Assembly (NCBI GenBank): GCA_036346275.1
Contig: CM070723.1
Coordinates: 28,898,176 to 28,962,175, forward strand
DNA length: 64,000 nt
DNA from: Otatea glauca
Taxonomy: Eukaryota > Streptophyta > Magnoliopsida > Poales > Poaceae
Direction of reading: 5' to 3'
This document shows positions 12,412-24,117 of the stretch, piece after piece. A program made the translations under genes and the position numbers. Each line of letters opens with the position of its first letter. The stretch's first letter is position 1. The notes below the pieces were generated by a model that saw only the letters and a program-made list of their open reading frames with translations, did no database searches and was not told where the DNA came from.

Positions 12412-12873
12412 ATCTAGCTAGCATCACATCCATTCCTTGTCTTCATGGCTTGCACGGACTCCGTCTCTGATCATCTTCCGGCGATCCCCGACCATGTGGA
12501 CCTCCGACGCTCCTCGCCTAGTCCCGGTCATCCTTCGCCTCATCATGATCTAGCATCATCGACCTGCAACCATAAAAAACAAGGAAACACATCACATAGC
12601 ATTGTCCAAAATGATGCAATAAGCCTCACACAAATTCAAAATTCAATTTCAACATTAGCTCTGTTGACCGGCACTACTGCCTCCTGGGGCCGGTAGTGCC
12701 GCTCGGCCGGCACTACTGCTCCCACACGGTCGGTAGTTCCACCCTTGGCAAAGACAACTCAAATTGCTACATTTTGAAAATCCAATTCAAATAAAACTCA
12801 TATCAAGCAATCCTAGCTCAAACATAGTCAATAACTCATCACAAATAAGGATAGACCTCCACATGTTCTTTCA
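12412..12873 (-). repeat. Element C 3' LTR, proximal part
   Basis: The C LTR resumes after element A (TSD copy ATCTA at 12412-12416) and ends ...ACATGTTCTTTCA at 12873. On the minus strand this is the LTR start TGAAAGAACATGTGG. It aligns with the right end of solo LTR F (46441-46831). Confidence 0.9.
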
Positions 12874-12884
12874 ATCTCCCCCTT
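12874..12884 (-). promoter_or_regulatory. Element C polypurine tract
   Basis: Minus strand AAGGGGGAGAT lies immediately upstream of the 3' LTR. It is the expected primer for plus-strand DNA synthesis and confirms the LTR boundary and the orientation of C. Confidence 0.88.
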
Positions 12885-14695
12885 AATGAGTATATTGACA
12901 AACATCCGAAAAGGTATAAATTTGAGTTTGAAAGAGAAGGAAGAAATCAATTTGAATGCAAAGCCAAAACTTGGTCCAGAGAGAAAGATACGAGATCATG
13001 ACCAAGTTGACAGGAAGAAATTTAGAGCAAAAATAAGGAAAGAAAAAGTTTTCCACAAAAGCTCTAAAACCCAATCATAAGTGCTAGATGTGATTATGAT
13101 CCATAAGAAATATCAAAATTTTACAAAGATCATAAGAACCAATTAAGCTTTCACATTTTTAATGATGTCTTTTCTACGTTTTCTCCCCCTTTTGGCAATA
13201 TAGGCATCAAAATAGAATTTTCTCCCCATTTTTATGTATGCATGAAATGCAACCTAAGAGAGCTTTGAAGATTATCCAATTGATCATAATGACAAGATAT
13301 GACACCAAGCTTATCAATCTCAGATTATGACTAAACTAAGACATGTCCAAGTGCAAATAACAATTTTTTCTCATAAGCTTAGTTTTGAAAATGTGTTATT
13401 TTTAGCAAGATTTGACAAGTGCAAAACTTAGTAAAGTTTCAAAGCTAGAAGCAAAACCACTCAAGAATCAAATGGAAAACCTAGAGTTCAACCTACTCAA
13501 CACTTTGGGGAATTTTGAAGTGCATATAAGGTCCTTCGAGCTCATTTTTCAATTTATGCAATTTTTTTAAGACTTTGGAAAACATAGCGGGGTGCAAATG
13601 TTTGACATTATTTGCATTCTTTACCCACTTATGTGTTTGATATTTGCATTTTTTTATTGATTGACTCAAGCCATTTGCGATCATCTCAAGAGTAACTCTT
13701 AAGAGAATGATCTTGGTCATACACAATATATTCCAAGTTCATCCCAAATGCAATGAGAAGCAGTCTCGTGAATATAAAGTGTTGAGATCAATTTTGCACA
13801 AAAGATTCAATTTTTAGCATATATGAGCAATTATGAAGGACTCAAATATGGATCAACCAAAATTCACCCAAGTTGCTATAGGGACTCTAGAGAAATCCAA
13901 AATTTCACAATTCATGGTAAAAACCCTTAAGAAGAAACTTAGTAAGTAAAAGCAACATGTTTCATCAAGTTTTCATTTAAAGCTTTCAAAATTTTCAGAT
14001 TTTAATTAAGCTTAGCATGATAAATGAACTTGGACATATCTAAGATAGTGATTTTATTTAAAGATATAGCATGATGTATTTCATGAAGATTGAGTCAATT
14101 GCATAATAGACAAAGCTCATAAAACTGAAAAAGTAGTCTAAATACAATGCAGGAACAGATTCCCAAACTCCCCCTCAACAAGTGAATCAATGTTAAGCTC
14201 AAATCTGGTTAAAGTTGAGTTATTATCAAGATTTGGCATTAGAAAAACCCAAATGAACTCAAAAACAACCAGATAAACAGAATGAGGAGAAGAAGTCAAG
14301 AAACTGCAAACTGGATGGCTATTGAGCATAGGTAAGATAGAAGAGACTCACTACAGCTCAGACTCACTCTTATCTTCCCCAGTGACTGACATAGGAAAGC
14401 TGACTCTAAATCCCAACTAAGGAGTGCACATAGCTGTCTACCCAGGAGGCCCAACACTTGCTAGACTTATAAGATTGTGAGGGAACTTAACCTAGAGAGA
14501 AGAGAGCACAGCTAAGCACGCATGATAGCAACCTAAAGCACAAGATAAGAGGTCCATGCAAGGCATGCCAGAAGTCTAAGTGAGTGAACTCAACTCAGGA
14601 AAAATAAGCCCAAAATCACCCAGAAGAAACACAAAGAATGGAAAAACAAAGCTGGAAGATAACATATTATACATAATATACACACCAGCTCCCCC
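12885..14695 (-). other. Element C non-coding region between pol and 3' LTR
   Basis: About 1.8 kb, AT-rich, with no convincing ORF. Several extra polypurine-like tracts, written CCCCCT on plus, occur near 13187, 14167 and 14691. A short minus frame near 14138-14230 (DSLVEGEFGNLF) could be a coding remnant. Long post-pol spacers, sometimes with an env-like ORF, are typical of SIRE-type copia elements. I could not recognise an env domain here. Confidence 0.6.
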
Positions 14696-15537
14696 TCACG
14701 ATAGGCCATAAGGGCTCACGACTCCAAGCTCACTCCTCAAGGCAACAAATCTAGAGCTATCCAAAGCCTTGGTGAAGATATCGGCTAACTGGAGGTCACT
14801 CTCTACAAACTGAAGCGCGATATATCCCTTCTCCAGATGGTCTCTAAGGAAGTGATATCTAATATCAATATACTTGTTCCTGGAATGCTGCACTGGATTT
14901 TTAGCAATACAAATAGCAGAAGTGTTGTCACAGAAAAGTGGCACACTCTTTATCTCTAACCCATAGTCCCGCAAGGTCGATCTCATCCAGAGCACTGCTA
15001 CAAAGAATCGGTCGCAGAATATACTCGGCCTCGGCGGATCGGTGTGCAACTCCGATCGCTTCCTAGACGACCAAGAAACAAGAGAAGTGCCATTGAATTG
15101 ATAAGTGCCAGAAGTGCTCTCCCTATCTGTCCTACAGCCAGCAAAGTCGGCATCGGAAAAGGCTCTAAGAGATAGACAATAAGAAGAAGAGTACCAAATA
15201 CCATAATCAGTGTTAGCACGAAGGTACCTGAAGATGCGCTTGACCGTCTGGTGGTGAGAGGCGCGAGGAAAAGCCTGAAATCGAGCGCACAGACATACAA
15301 CGAAATGTATGTCCGGCCTCAAAGCAGTGAGGTACAAGAGGGAGACGATGATGCTCCGAAACTCCTTTTAATCAACAGGCTCACGATCCTCATCGGGCTC
15401 AAGGACAGCAGTAGTGGCTATAGGAGTAATCACCGGCTTCCCATCAAACATATCGAAGCGCCTCAGGAGGTCACAGGTATACTTGCCTGATGCAAGAAAG
15501 TACACTCCCGAGTCTGCTTTATTTGGAAGCCAAGAAA
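14696..15537 (-). pseudogene. pol: Element C pol: RNase H and end of RT
   Basis: Ty1/copia RNase H removes the RNA strand after reverse transcription. The main open frame (15337-14696, 213 aa) contains the copia signatures DADFAGCRTDRESTSGTYQF, SLVSWSSRKR, LFCDNTSAICIAKNPVQH and ADIFTKAL, and ends at the pol stop near 14696. The segment 15338-15537 joins it to the RT but is broken by at least one stop (after MGELS) and a frame change. SERKRSELHTDPPRPSIF replaces the usual Gln-rich linker, pointing to a small local indel. Confidence 0.88.
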
Positions 15538-16287
15538 CTAGCTCAACTCGCCCATCATACTCATCTCAAACTCTGTGCTCATTAGCTCAGAAAACTGAGA
15601 CACAAGCGAATGAGATGAGCCACCAAAAATGATATCGTCCACATAAATCTGGACGAGAAGAAAATACGACTCATGGTGTCTGATGAACAGAGTCTTGTCT
15701 ACTACGCTCATTTTAAAGTCATGGATGAGAAGATAAGACTTGAGCCTCTCATACCATGCTCTGGGGGCCTGCTTGAGTCCATACAGAGTTTTGGAAAGCT
15801 TGTATACATGACTCGAAAACTTGGGGTTCTCAAATCCTGGAGGTTGTTTGACATAAACCTCTTCCTCAATATAGCCATTGAGGAATGCACTCTTGACATC
15901 CATTTGATAAAGCTTGAAGCCCCGGGATGCAGAGAATGCAAGCAGGATCCTAATAGCCTCTAGTCTAGCTATAGGGGCAAAGGTCTCCTCAAAGTCAAGA
16001 CCCTTAACCTGAGAAAAGACCTGTGCAACTAGCCTAGCCTTGTTGCGAATGACAACCCCATCCTCACTCTGCTTGTTTTTGAACACCCACTTGGTCCCAA
16101 TGACATTATGACTAGATGGAAGTTTTACAAGCTGCCAGACTTTGTTCCTCTCGAAGTTTTCAAGTTCCTCATGCATAGCATTAGTCCGAGACTCGTCAGA
16201 TAATGCATGAGTCACATCCTTCGGCTCAAACGAGGCAACAAAGGCAGAAACTGGACAAACCTGATTTTGAGCGAGTGACTCGCTCAA
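15538..16287 (-). pseudogene. pol: Element C pol: reverse transcriptase
   Basis: This is the copia-type RT (RVT_2 family), which copies element RNA into cDNA inside virus-like particles. The 249-aa open frame contains VWQLVKLPSSHNVIGTKWVF, KARLVAQVFSQVKGLDFEET, LYQMDVKSAFLNGYIEEEVY, YGLKQAPRAWYERL and the catalytic YVDDIIFG. The core is intact in one frame. It stops at MGELS, before the RNase H. The frame upstream (16288-16435) is a Ser/Pro-rich linker. Confidence 0.92.
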
Positions 16288-16435
16288 ACAGATCGCTGAT
16301 GATCTGATCAGGTGGATGAGAACGCTGAATATGACTAGGAGGTCCAGAAGTAGAAGTGGCCTCTACCTCATGCACAGAAGAAGTAGGAGCAGAGCCACTA
16401 GCTGCATGAGAGTCAGAAGGCAAGGGCTGGCCTTC

Positions 16436-16782
16436 CTAAGGTGCAAAAATGGAAATAGGAGGCACCTCAGGTGTAGAGGGGACTGGATCAGGTGGAACAC
16501 TATCATCTCCATCATCCTCATCCTCTACAAAGATGGTCTCGGAGGAAGAAGAAGAGCTTGAAATGTCAGGTCTAGCTCCTGGGCTAGCCTCATCAAAAGT
16601 CACTTCACAGGTCTCTATGATCCTATGCGTGTCGCAACTCCAGACCCTATAACAACGAGAAGAAGTCGAATAACCCAGAAAGATACCATCAGAAGAACGA
16701 GACTCAAACTTATCCAGGTTACTAGACTTCAAAATAAAACACTTGCAACCAAACACACGAAAAAGAGAAACACTGGGCTTTC
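16436..16782 (-). pseudogene. pol: Element C pol: integrase C-terminal part and linker
   Basis: The minus-strand frame carries the conserved copia segment after the integrase core (KPSVSLFRVFGCKCFILKSS, GIFLGYSTSSRCYRVW), followed by an acidic Ser/Glu-rich linker (SSSSSSETIFVEDEDDGDDS). It is separated from the integrase core by solo LTR G. The codons on either side of G fit once G and one CTTTC copy are removed. Confidence 0.88.
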
Positions 16783-17401
16783 TGTTAGTGTTATGCCCTT
16801 GAGGCAATCATTTAGATGATTGTAACATGACTATGTTTATGAATAATAATATGATTATTGGTCCAATGAATGTATATCATTGTGTTGATCAACAAGTATG
16901 TGACTTGCTTATGAAGCTCTTTACTTATTGATGTAATTCGATAAATATCTCTGATCGGATATCATCGTATAGGACAACGATGAATAGATCAGCACATGTA
17001 GTGATCGATGATCATGCTTTATAGATCATGGGATATGGAGATATCATCTATACATTGTGGACGCATGTTGAAAAACATGGGTTAGATAGACCCGCCATGG
17101 GACACTGCGAGAATGTAACATTCTTATGTGTCATCAGTGTATCTCACACATTAGATGTAACATTCTTATGTGTCATCAGTGTATCCCTGGACGTGTGGAC
17201 TACTGCGGTGACGCTGCTACGACTGCGGCGTGGGAGGACGATCCACGGCGAGGCGAGGATGATCCACTACATCGACGCACGAAAGATTCCGCAATTGCGC
17301 GTCTAGTGGTAATCTAATCTATGATCCCCTTCTTGCGAGTAGCATTCTAGTTATGCGGTAGATTTTTATTGTGCTAGCGTAGCATACCGCGTTCCTCTAC
17401 A
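16783..17401. mobile_element. Solo LTR G in copia pol
   Basis: 619 bp starting TGTTAGTGTTATGCCC and ending CCTCTACA, with TG...CA termini and a perfect 5-bp TSD, CTTTC (16778-16782 and 17402-17406). The pol frame is interrupted exactly here. There is no coding capacity or primer site inside, so it is a solo LTR left by LTR-LTR recombination. The start resembles grass copia LTRs containing 'GCCCTAGAGGCAATAATAA' (from memory). It contains a short direct repeat of 'atgtaacattcttatgtg' at about 17114 and 17156. Its orientation is not determinable from coding sequence. Confidence 0.9.
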
Positions 17402-17406
17402 CTTTC

Positions 17407-18242
17407 GCCCATACCTCAACTCGTAAGAAGTGCGGTGCAAATGCGCTCTCAAGAATACACGATTAGAAACATGTCAAGCAGTAGCTATATCCTCAGCCCA
17501 AAACTTCCTAGGAGTACTGTACTCGTCTAACATCGTCCTGGCCATCTCTACCAGGGTCCTGTTCTTCCTTTCCACTATGCCATTTTGCTGAGGGACGTAG
17601 GGAGAGGAGAACTGATGCTCTAAACCAGACTTCACACAGAAACTCTCAAAATAGGAGTTCTTGAACTCCGTGCGATTGTCACTGCATATAACTCGTAGGG
17701 CACCAGGGAGCCCAAAAGACAACCTATGAACCAAACCTAAAATGGGTAAAAGTCTCATCCTTCGAGGACATAAAAAACACCCAAGAGTGCCTCGAAAAAT
17801 CATTAACAATGACAAGAACATATCACTTCCCACGTACTGACTGCACTCTAGCTGGACCAACAGTATCCATATGTTAAAGTTGTCCTAGTGCATCTGTCAT
17901 CACAACAGTGACTGCAGGGTGAGAAGCAGCAACCATCTTGCCATATCGACAGAGAGAGCAAACTAAGTCTTTGACCAATTTGAGTTTGGGCGAACCACGA
18001 ATGAGATCATGGCTGCTGACTCGGGTCAAATGATCAAAACCAATGTGACTAAGTCTCCTATGCCAGAAAGAGAGATCACGGAACTCTGAAGCAATCAGAC
18101 AATGAAGAGGGTCTCCAGAAGAAGCAGAAAAATCAGCACGAAAGACTCTCCCATATCTAGAAATCCCACAAAACCTTCGTTAAGAATCAAGGATTCTACA
18201 GGCGCTACTCTTGAAACTCACCTCGAAAGAGTCATCAATAAG
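17407..18242 (-). pseudogene. pol: Element C pol: integrase core and pre-integrase zinc domain
   Basis: Copia integrase inserts cDNA into the chromosome. On minus, the pre-integrase HHCC region lies at about 18050-17920 (the CSLCRYGKM stretch with upstream His). The catalytic core follows at 17860-17474, with SDNRTEF holding the second Asp and PQQNGIVERKNRT holding the Glu of the D,D-35-E triad. The open frame starts at 17860 only because a stop precedes it, where the first Asp segment sits. After WAEDIATA the frame meets another stop and then reads on to the G insertion. Confidence 0.88.
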
Positions 18243-18563
18243 CTAAGAAATAGAAAGCAAATTGTATTGCAGCTTACTCACTAAGGCAACATCTTTAAGA
18301 ATGAAATTGTCATTAATGCAGATGGTACCTTTAGCAATGACTCTACCTGAAGAAGCATCCCTGAAAGTGATCAACTCATCACTGGGGGCTCGGACTAGGG
18401 AAGAGAACCATCGAGAATCTTCGGTCATATGACGAGAACAACCGGAGTCGACAATCCAAATATCTCCCTTCCCCATCCGACGAACCTGATCAAGACACAA
18501 GAGAGAAAGATGACTCAGTACTAGGATAGAGTGAAGACTTGGGAACCCAATATTGAACCACAC
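18243..18563 (-). pseudogene. pol: Element C pol: aspartic protease
   Basis: This is the retroviral-type protease that matures the polyprotein. The active-site motif WIVDSGCSRHMTED (D-S-G) is visible, followed by FRDASSGRVIAKGTI and LKDVALVSKLQYNLLS, all typical of copia proteases. It overlaps the Gag frame slightly, which is consistent with a frameshift between gag and pol, whether natural or acquired. Confidence 0.9.
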
Positions 18564-19326
18564 GACGCCTCAGAGTACTAGCTACAAAAGAAGACTGGAC
18601 TCGAGTGTCTCTCTGACGTTTAACCCTAACAAGATCAGTAGCAACTCTAGTAGATGATCTAGGAGCTGAAACTGGGTTGGCCCGCCGTGATGCAAAGGCT
18701 GGACCACCCCAGTGAGGCTGCCTAAAACTCCTACTATAAAACACCTCACGCCGCTGATATCTACATCGATGAGAAAAATGAGGAATATCAAAAGGACGAC
18801 GGAAAGACTGACCACGAGCAGCTCCAGGACTAAAACTCGAAGAAGCAGCATGAAAACCGAGTCCTGGATGCTGCCCAAAAACAGGCGACTCTCTAACCTG
18901 TCTAGAAGCAGTGTGTGCCTTAGGAGCACTCAGAGTCTGGGGATGACCCTGAATACCCCTAAGAGCATCAAAATGCTCACGTCGAGTGTTCTTGGAGCGC
19001 CTGAAGCAAAAATCTACTAGGTGACCATCCTTCTTACAGAAGGTGCATGTGTACTTCGCCTTGCTAGAGGCAGAAGCAATAGGAGTAACACCCTTCTGAT
19101 CAGAAGTCCTATGGACAACCCTAGCAGACCTAAACACGCTGGTACTCACTCTGGGAGATACCACAATCTCACCACTCTTGGAGCCGTGCACAATGGTAGG
19201 AGGATGCGCCCGAGCGTGCTCCAAGGGATCAAATCCTAGACCTTGATTAAATCTACTAATCTTGGATTGGTCTAAAATAAGATTGAGCTTCTTCTTGCCT
19301 CCAACAAACTTCTCGAGAGTGCTCAT
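18490..19326 (-). pseudogene. gag: Element C gag: C-terminal part with zinc knuckle
   Basis: The frame has a CCHC zinc knuckle CTFCKKDGHLVDFC (about residue 95 of the ORF), which binds element RNA during packaging. Upstream is KKLNLILDQSKISRFNQGLG; downstream is a basic, Ser/Arg-rich tail. It is one segment of the large split Gag. The upstream part is at 19417-19985 and, beyond element B, at 36045-37324. The coiled-coil part joins through a frame change near 19330-19420. Confidence 0.85.
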
Positions 19327-19416
19327 GAGATAATGGCAATCTCAGAAGAAAGAGGCACAAGAAGAACATGGGAAGAAGAGGAAGAAGAACCAGAAAGATG
19401 AGCTCTCTCAGCACGG

Positions 19417-19985
19417 CTACCTCAATCTTAAGGGCCTCACAAGAAACCAAGACGCATTTCTAATCCTATGGGCTTGGTCTTCTAATTTCTTCCTAAGTTC
19501 GACTCGGATTTTATCCAAGTCCCCCTCAATCACATTACATTGCAAGCAACTTTCTTTTAACTTAACTAGTAAGTCCTTAGCAAGATTAGCACACTTGACA
19601 TTTAGAGATTTATTGTCAAGTTTTAGTTGCCTACAGTCCTCACATGAGCTGACTTGGTCTTTAGAAGAATGTATTTCAAGTTCATCGTTTCTAGAAGAAA
19701 GCTTCCTAAGGTGATCGTTCATGGCATCAATTTCAGCAAGCAATTTAGGGCAATTAGAGCATGAAGGAGTAGAGTGAGCCTGAAGAAAACTAGCATCTAG
19801 TAGAATAGCATCAATAGAATCATCGCTATCATTCTTCAACCTAAGACTATCTAGTTCAGATAACACACTATCATGCATAGTCCTTAGGTTCTCCAACTCC
19901 ACAAGAAGTGCATCACACAAAGAACAGTCATTAGTGACTCGAGAGGGAGAAGATCTAAGAGAAGCTAACTCTCGAGTCAAGATAT
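19417..19985 (-). pseudogene. gag: Element C gag: coiled-coil segment
   Basis: Heptad-rich sequence (ELASLRSSP, CDALLVELENLRTMHDSVL, LKLDNKSLNVKCANLAKDL) with paired Cys (SCSNCPKLL, SCEDCRQLK) is typical of the long Gag of SIRE-type copia elements. Element B is inserted exactly at its N-terminal edge. Removing B plus one 5-bp TSD puts 19985 directly in frame with 36045-36049, so the coiled coil runs on into the zinc-knuckle Gag part at 36.1-36.8 kb. The first residues of the frame as it now stands (MGCYN) are read from the B LTR and are not native. Confidence 0.87.
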
Positions 19986-22900
19986 TGTAACACCCCAATG
20001 TTTGCTTTAAGTATTATTTTATTGTCATTTATGCAATTTGAGATTTATTGGGATTTTTCTGGATTTATTGGAATTTACTTTGAGAATTAAGTAATTAGCC
20101 TCTTTGAGAAAACCAATTAAATATCTGCATATCAAAATAAAGTTTTGCCAAAAATATTTTATTTGAACTCAAAATGTCTCAAAGTATTTATGAGAATTTT
20201 CTTGGATTTTTCCTGATATTTTAATTGCTTTAAATGAATTAATATAATTTTGGGAATCATTTTAAATCAAAAAGCTTTTGAAAAATCGAACAAGATCGAT
20301 CTCAAGCCTAGCACTAGCCTTGCTCTTGCCCAATGACCAGGCGTGCCCGTCACCGCTTTTACGCCGCCCGCGTGTGGACCGTTGGATCCAGATCGGACGG
20401 CCGTTTTTTCGCGAAACCCTAATGCGATCGACCGTTGGATCGAGATCGTGCAGCTGAGATCGCTTTGCGTTGTTTTGGTAAGTTTAGATCTCGCCCGTTG
20501 GATTTGGAAAGAGCGGATCGGATCATATCGCCCGGGAATCAATCGTGGCCGTTCATCTTGGATCGGACGATCGTCAGTCGTCGTCTTCGATTCGGTTTCT
20601 GAGTTCGCCGCCGCGCGCCATCTCCACCGCAGATTGTTTAGGGTTTCCTTTCCTGCGCGCATGCCGAGGCTATAAAAGCCGCAGCCCGCACTCCGATGTT
20701 CCTCGTCCCCTTACGCAGCCAGTAGCACTAGCCCCTTCGCTTGTTTCGCAACCGTCGTCGCCCGGGAGCTCGCCGAAGTTGCGCAAGCACCGCCGCTAGC
20801 TTTCGCCTTTTCCGCCACGCAAATCGCCGTCGCGCACCGTTCCAGATTCGCACTCGTCGCGTCGAGCCGCACCGGCCGCTACTTCTTCGCCAGAGTCGCG
20901 CCAAACGCCGTTCGGGTGGTCTTCTTCCTCCGCTCCGGTGCCAGTCCGCCGCCGTGCTGCCATCTTCATCTCGGAGCTCGGACAGCCGTTGGATCTTCCG
21001 TGGACGTCTCAGATCGTGCCGCGTCGCCGCTTCGATGGAACGGCTCGTAAACGTGGACCGTTGGATCAGGTCTGTTCGGTTGAGATCGCGCCGCGTGTGT
21101 GTTAGAGCAGTAGCCGTCGGATCGTCGCCCGGATGCGCGCCACGTGTCGAGCATCGGCACGTGCGGCGTCGCAGCCAGTCCGGTGTCGCCGCGTGGCGGG
21201 TGCGAGGCGCCGTGAGTCCCGTCCACGGTGGACCAGAGGCGGTTCTGCATTTACGGTGCAGGCGCTGAGTGACGATGTCGGCCTGATTGGCTCGCTGGGG
21301 CTGACGCCGCGTTGCGCAATAAAGATCTTTTGAATAGAAAAATATTTCGGGAAAATCGGGAATTCTATTTTCTGTATTTCCGTATTTATTCAAACTTCAA
21401 AAGGCTATATCTTTTGCATTTTAACTCAGATTTGAGTGATTCAAATTTCTAAAATTTTGTAAAATCAAGATCTATTTATTGGTGAATTTTATTTTATTTT
21501 TGGAGTTCGCTTGCTCTCTGGTTTGGAGTTTATTTTCTATTTTGGCATCGTTTCGTGTAGACGTTGAACTGCTCGGAGATCCGGAGGAAGATTCGTCGCT
21601 TCAAGGCCCAAGCTCAGAGCAAGACCAGCACCTACTCCAAGGCAAGTTGTGCTTTGATCATGTTGCACCCAATTTCACCAAATTGCTATTTTGTCTCTTA
21701 AATTATGCATGATATTTTATGTGTATAAATGATTTTAATTAATCTGGGAATTAGATAATATGCCTAGTTGAATTAAATCACACCTTGTTAATTTTATGCC
21801 ATGATCTAATTGTCACCCTAGGATGTGAAATTATAGTTGGTTAATATTAATAATCAACATGGGACTAGTTAGACCGTCGTAGATTGCTTAGCCATGCCAC
21901 GTCATCACATGTGTCCGAATGTTGATACTTAATATTGACAAATGAAATATGGAACAATGTTTAAGAATTTGTGTGTCATGTGTTGTCACACAGTGCTATC
22001 AAGTTGTCGTGGCGAGGAGGTCACACAACTAGATTGAAATGTTGGTGGCACGTGGTGCTTGGTAATCAACTGGGGTGGTAATGATTTAGATTAGGGCAAG
22101 TGGCAAGGGGTAGTGTGCCAAGGTGGGCCAAGATTGGTAAGGGTATGTGGAAGTCTTGCCTTAATCACTCTAAGGACTTAACCTTGCAAGCCTTTGACCT
22201 GAGTCTTTCTTGCAACCACATGTCTGGAATGGGACAGCCTAGCTGAATAATTTGTAAAGCCTAGATTTTGGTACTGTCGTGGTGAATACTGAGTCCCGGG
22301 TTTACGGTTTTACTCACATGGCACAAGAAGGGAGCCCTGTTGTGGTGGTTTAACCCTTCAGTGTTGAAACCTTAGCAAACAGTACTGGGTCTAGGTGTAG
22401 CATTGTAAAGGCTTTGTTATGATCACTCACCTTGGTGGTGTTTGGTTGTATCGTGCGGGTAAAGTGCATAACCTCTGCAGAGTGTACAATATATTCGAAT
22501 AGCCGTGCTCACGCTATTGGGCAATGCTCGGGAATTACAGTTAAGGGTTAGACTTTTGTTAAACAAAAACTTGTTGGGATGGCAGGATGCCATAGAAAAT
22601 GGAAATTGATTTAGGATTGGAAACTTGGGTTACTTCAGAAATGTTGAATCTATTAATTAATGTATTTGTTTTACTTCTTTTCAATCTATTTACTATATAC
22701 TTGTTAAATGCTGCTTTATTGCAAAATATCCTTATTAGCCATTCCTTTGGATTAAGCCAAGCATATAGAATATTAGACTTGCATTGCTGTGCACAACTTG
22801 TTGAGTGCTTTATGTACTGACCCCAACAACAACAACTTCAGAAGAGGAAGAATCTACGCCTTTCGTGGAGGAGGATTATATGGATGCGAATGCTTAGGGT

Positions 22901-23162
22901 CCGAGCCTCGTTAGTTGCTCATGTGAATCGGGAGTCGCTACGCTTATTTATTTTTCCGTTGCTGCTTATTTGTTATTTCTTTTATAAGCCCTGTGTGGCA
23001 ATAATCATGTAAGACAACAGTTACTATTAATTATGAAAGTTATGCTATATTCCGCTGTGTATAACTGTGACAGCATCTATGTTGAGCCTGTGTGCACTAA
23101 CGTGATCCTGGACTATTGCAGTATACACAGAGAGTCCAGATTTGCAAATTCGGGTCCCGACA
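19986..23162 (+). repeat. Element B 5' LTR
   Basis: 3177 bp. An AT-rich start is followed by a GC-rich promoter/leader (20.3-21.3 kb), the TATA box TATAAAA at 20671-20677, and a long AT-rich downstream part with a mutated copy of the palindrome core (ATATTCGAATAG, about 22491-22502). CCGTTGGATC-like decamers recur around the TATA box. The overlapping ORFs at 20.3-21.4 kb on both strands are GC artefacts and match the same positions in the A and B LTRs. Confidence 0.93.
20671..20677 (+). promoter_or_regulatory. TATA box of element B 5' LTR
   Basis: TATAAAA in 'ccgaggctataaaagccgc' is conserved in the 3' LTR (33547-33553) and in both A LTRs. Transcription of the genomic RNA would start about 30 bp downstream, near the 'ctccgatgttcc' sequence (inference). 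Confidence 0.75.
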
Positions 23163-23166
23163 GAGG

Positions 23167-23180
23167 TGGTATCAGAGCCA
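23167..23180 (+). promoter_or_regulatory. Element B primer-binding site
   Basis: TGGTATCAGAGCCA, four bases after the LTR end, is complementary to the 3' end of initiator-Met tRNA, the usual primer of plant LTR retrotransposons. 23181-23379 is untranslated leader. Confidence 0.93.
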
Positions 23181-23379
23181 TACCGACTATATGTCTTGGC
23201 CCTAGGTAGTTGGTATCTCTTAGGAGTGTCCAAAATTATTTTCTAAAAATAAAAAGGTAAATTTGACTAATAAGAAACTTTTGGCTTATCTCATTCCTCT
23301 ACTGTAATCCTTGCTAAAATTACCTTCTTTTCGTTGCCGTTTCGAGTGGAGATCTTATTCAAAATTTTGTTTGGAATAG

Positions 23380-24117
23380 ATGCCGATCTTCCAGTCCTTC
23401 GAGTCGAGGCAAGGTGGCTATGCCATGGAGCTGTGGAGAGTTCTTCAAGTGATTGGAGGCTTCGATCGTCCACTTTACCGAGGAAGCAACTGGAACGTCA
23501 ACGGTGTGCATCGGGGGTTCTTCTGCAAGCTGACCATCTTCGCTCGAGAGTGCGACGAGACCACCAGACTGATCCACATCACCACCCGGAGGTTCACGTA
23601 CGAGGCGGGAATTCAGGAGGCTGCCAGACTTGCTCTATGACGGATCTGCCACGACTACGCCTACGAGCTTCGCGACACCGTGTTTCGACTTCACCCGACA
23701 AAGGCGAAGTGCGCAAATCGACGGATCGTGGAGGGGGAGTGTGCTACTACAGTACACCTTGCTGAGTTCGCCACTGCCCAGGAGGACCACCTGAGGGACA
23801 CTGCTCAGGAGCTGGAGACAGTGTACGAGGCTCTGAGGGTGTCCGAGCGAAAGCTTCAGAAGACCCATGACGCAGCAGCCAGAGTCATCAGCGAGCTGGA
23901 GGAGGCCTTGCAGGTGGCCGAGGAGGTGGCGGACCAGGTCGTCCAGAAGCCAGATGGATTTGCCGAAGAAGAAGAAGAAGAAGAGGAAGACCCAGAGGAG
24001 CGTGAGTGGGAGCCTGAGGAGCCAGCAGAGGGTCACCAGGATAGGTTTGCACCCATGCCAGCCCACCCACCGGTGTATACGCCGGATCAGTCTCAGCCAG
24101 GGTGGCTGGATGAGTGA
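23380..24117 (+). pseudogene. Element B upstream ORF (ORF0), one stop
   Basis: A 245-codon frame from ATG 23380 (MPIFQSFESRQGGYAM) to TGA at 24115, interrupted once by TGA at 23638-23640. Element A has CGA (Arg) at that codon, so the stop is a CpG C-to-T change. An N-terminal globular part is followed by a helix/coil region (SERKLQKTHDAAARVISELE), an acidic Glu run, and a Pro-rich tail (PMPAHPPVYTPDQSQPGWLD). It lies between the primer-binding site and gag, with a 280-bp spacer. It could be expressed from the full-length RNA. It has no enzyme or zinc motif and its function is unknown. Preservation in both A and B argues that it is a real gene of the family. Confidence 0.78.

Noticed and set aside
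12885..14695. env-like ORF after copia pol
   Set aside because: Only short frames without signal peptide, membrane segment or recognisable env motif; called non-coding spacer.
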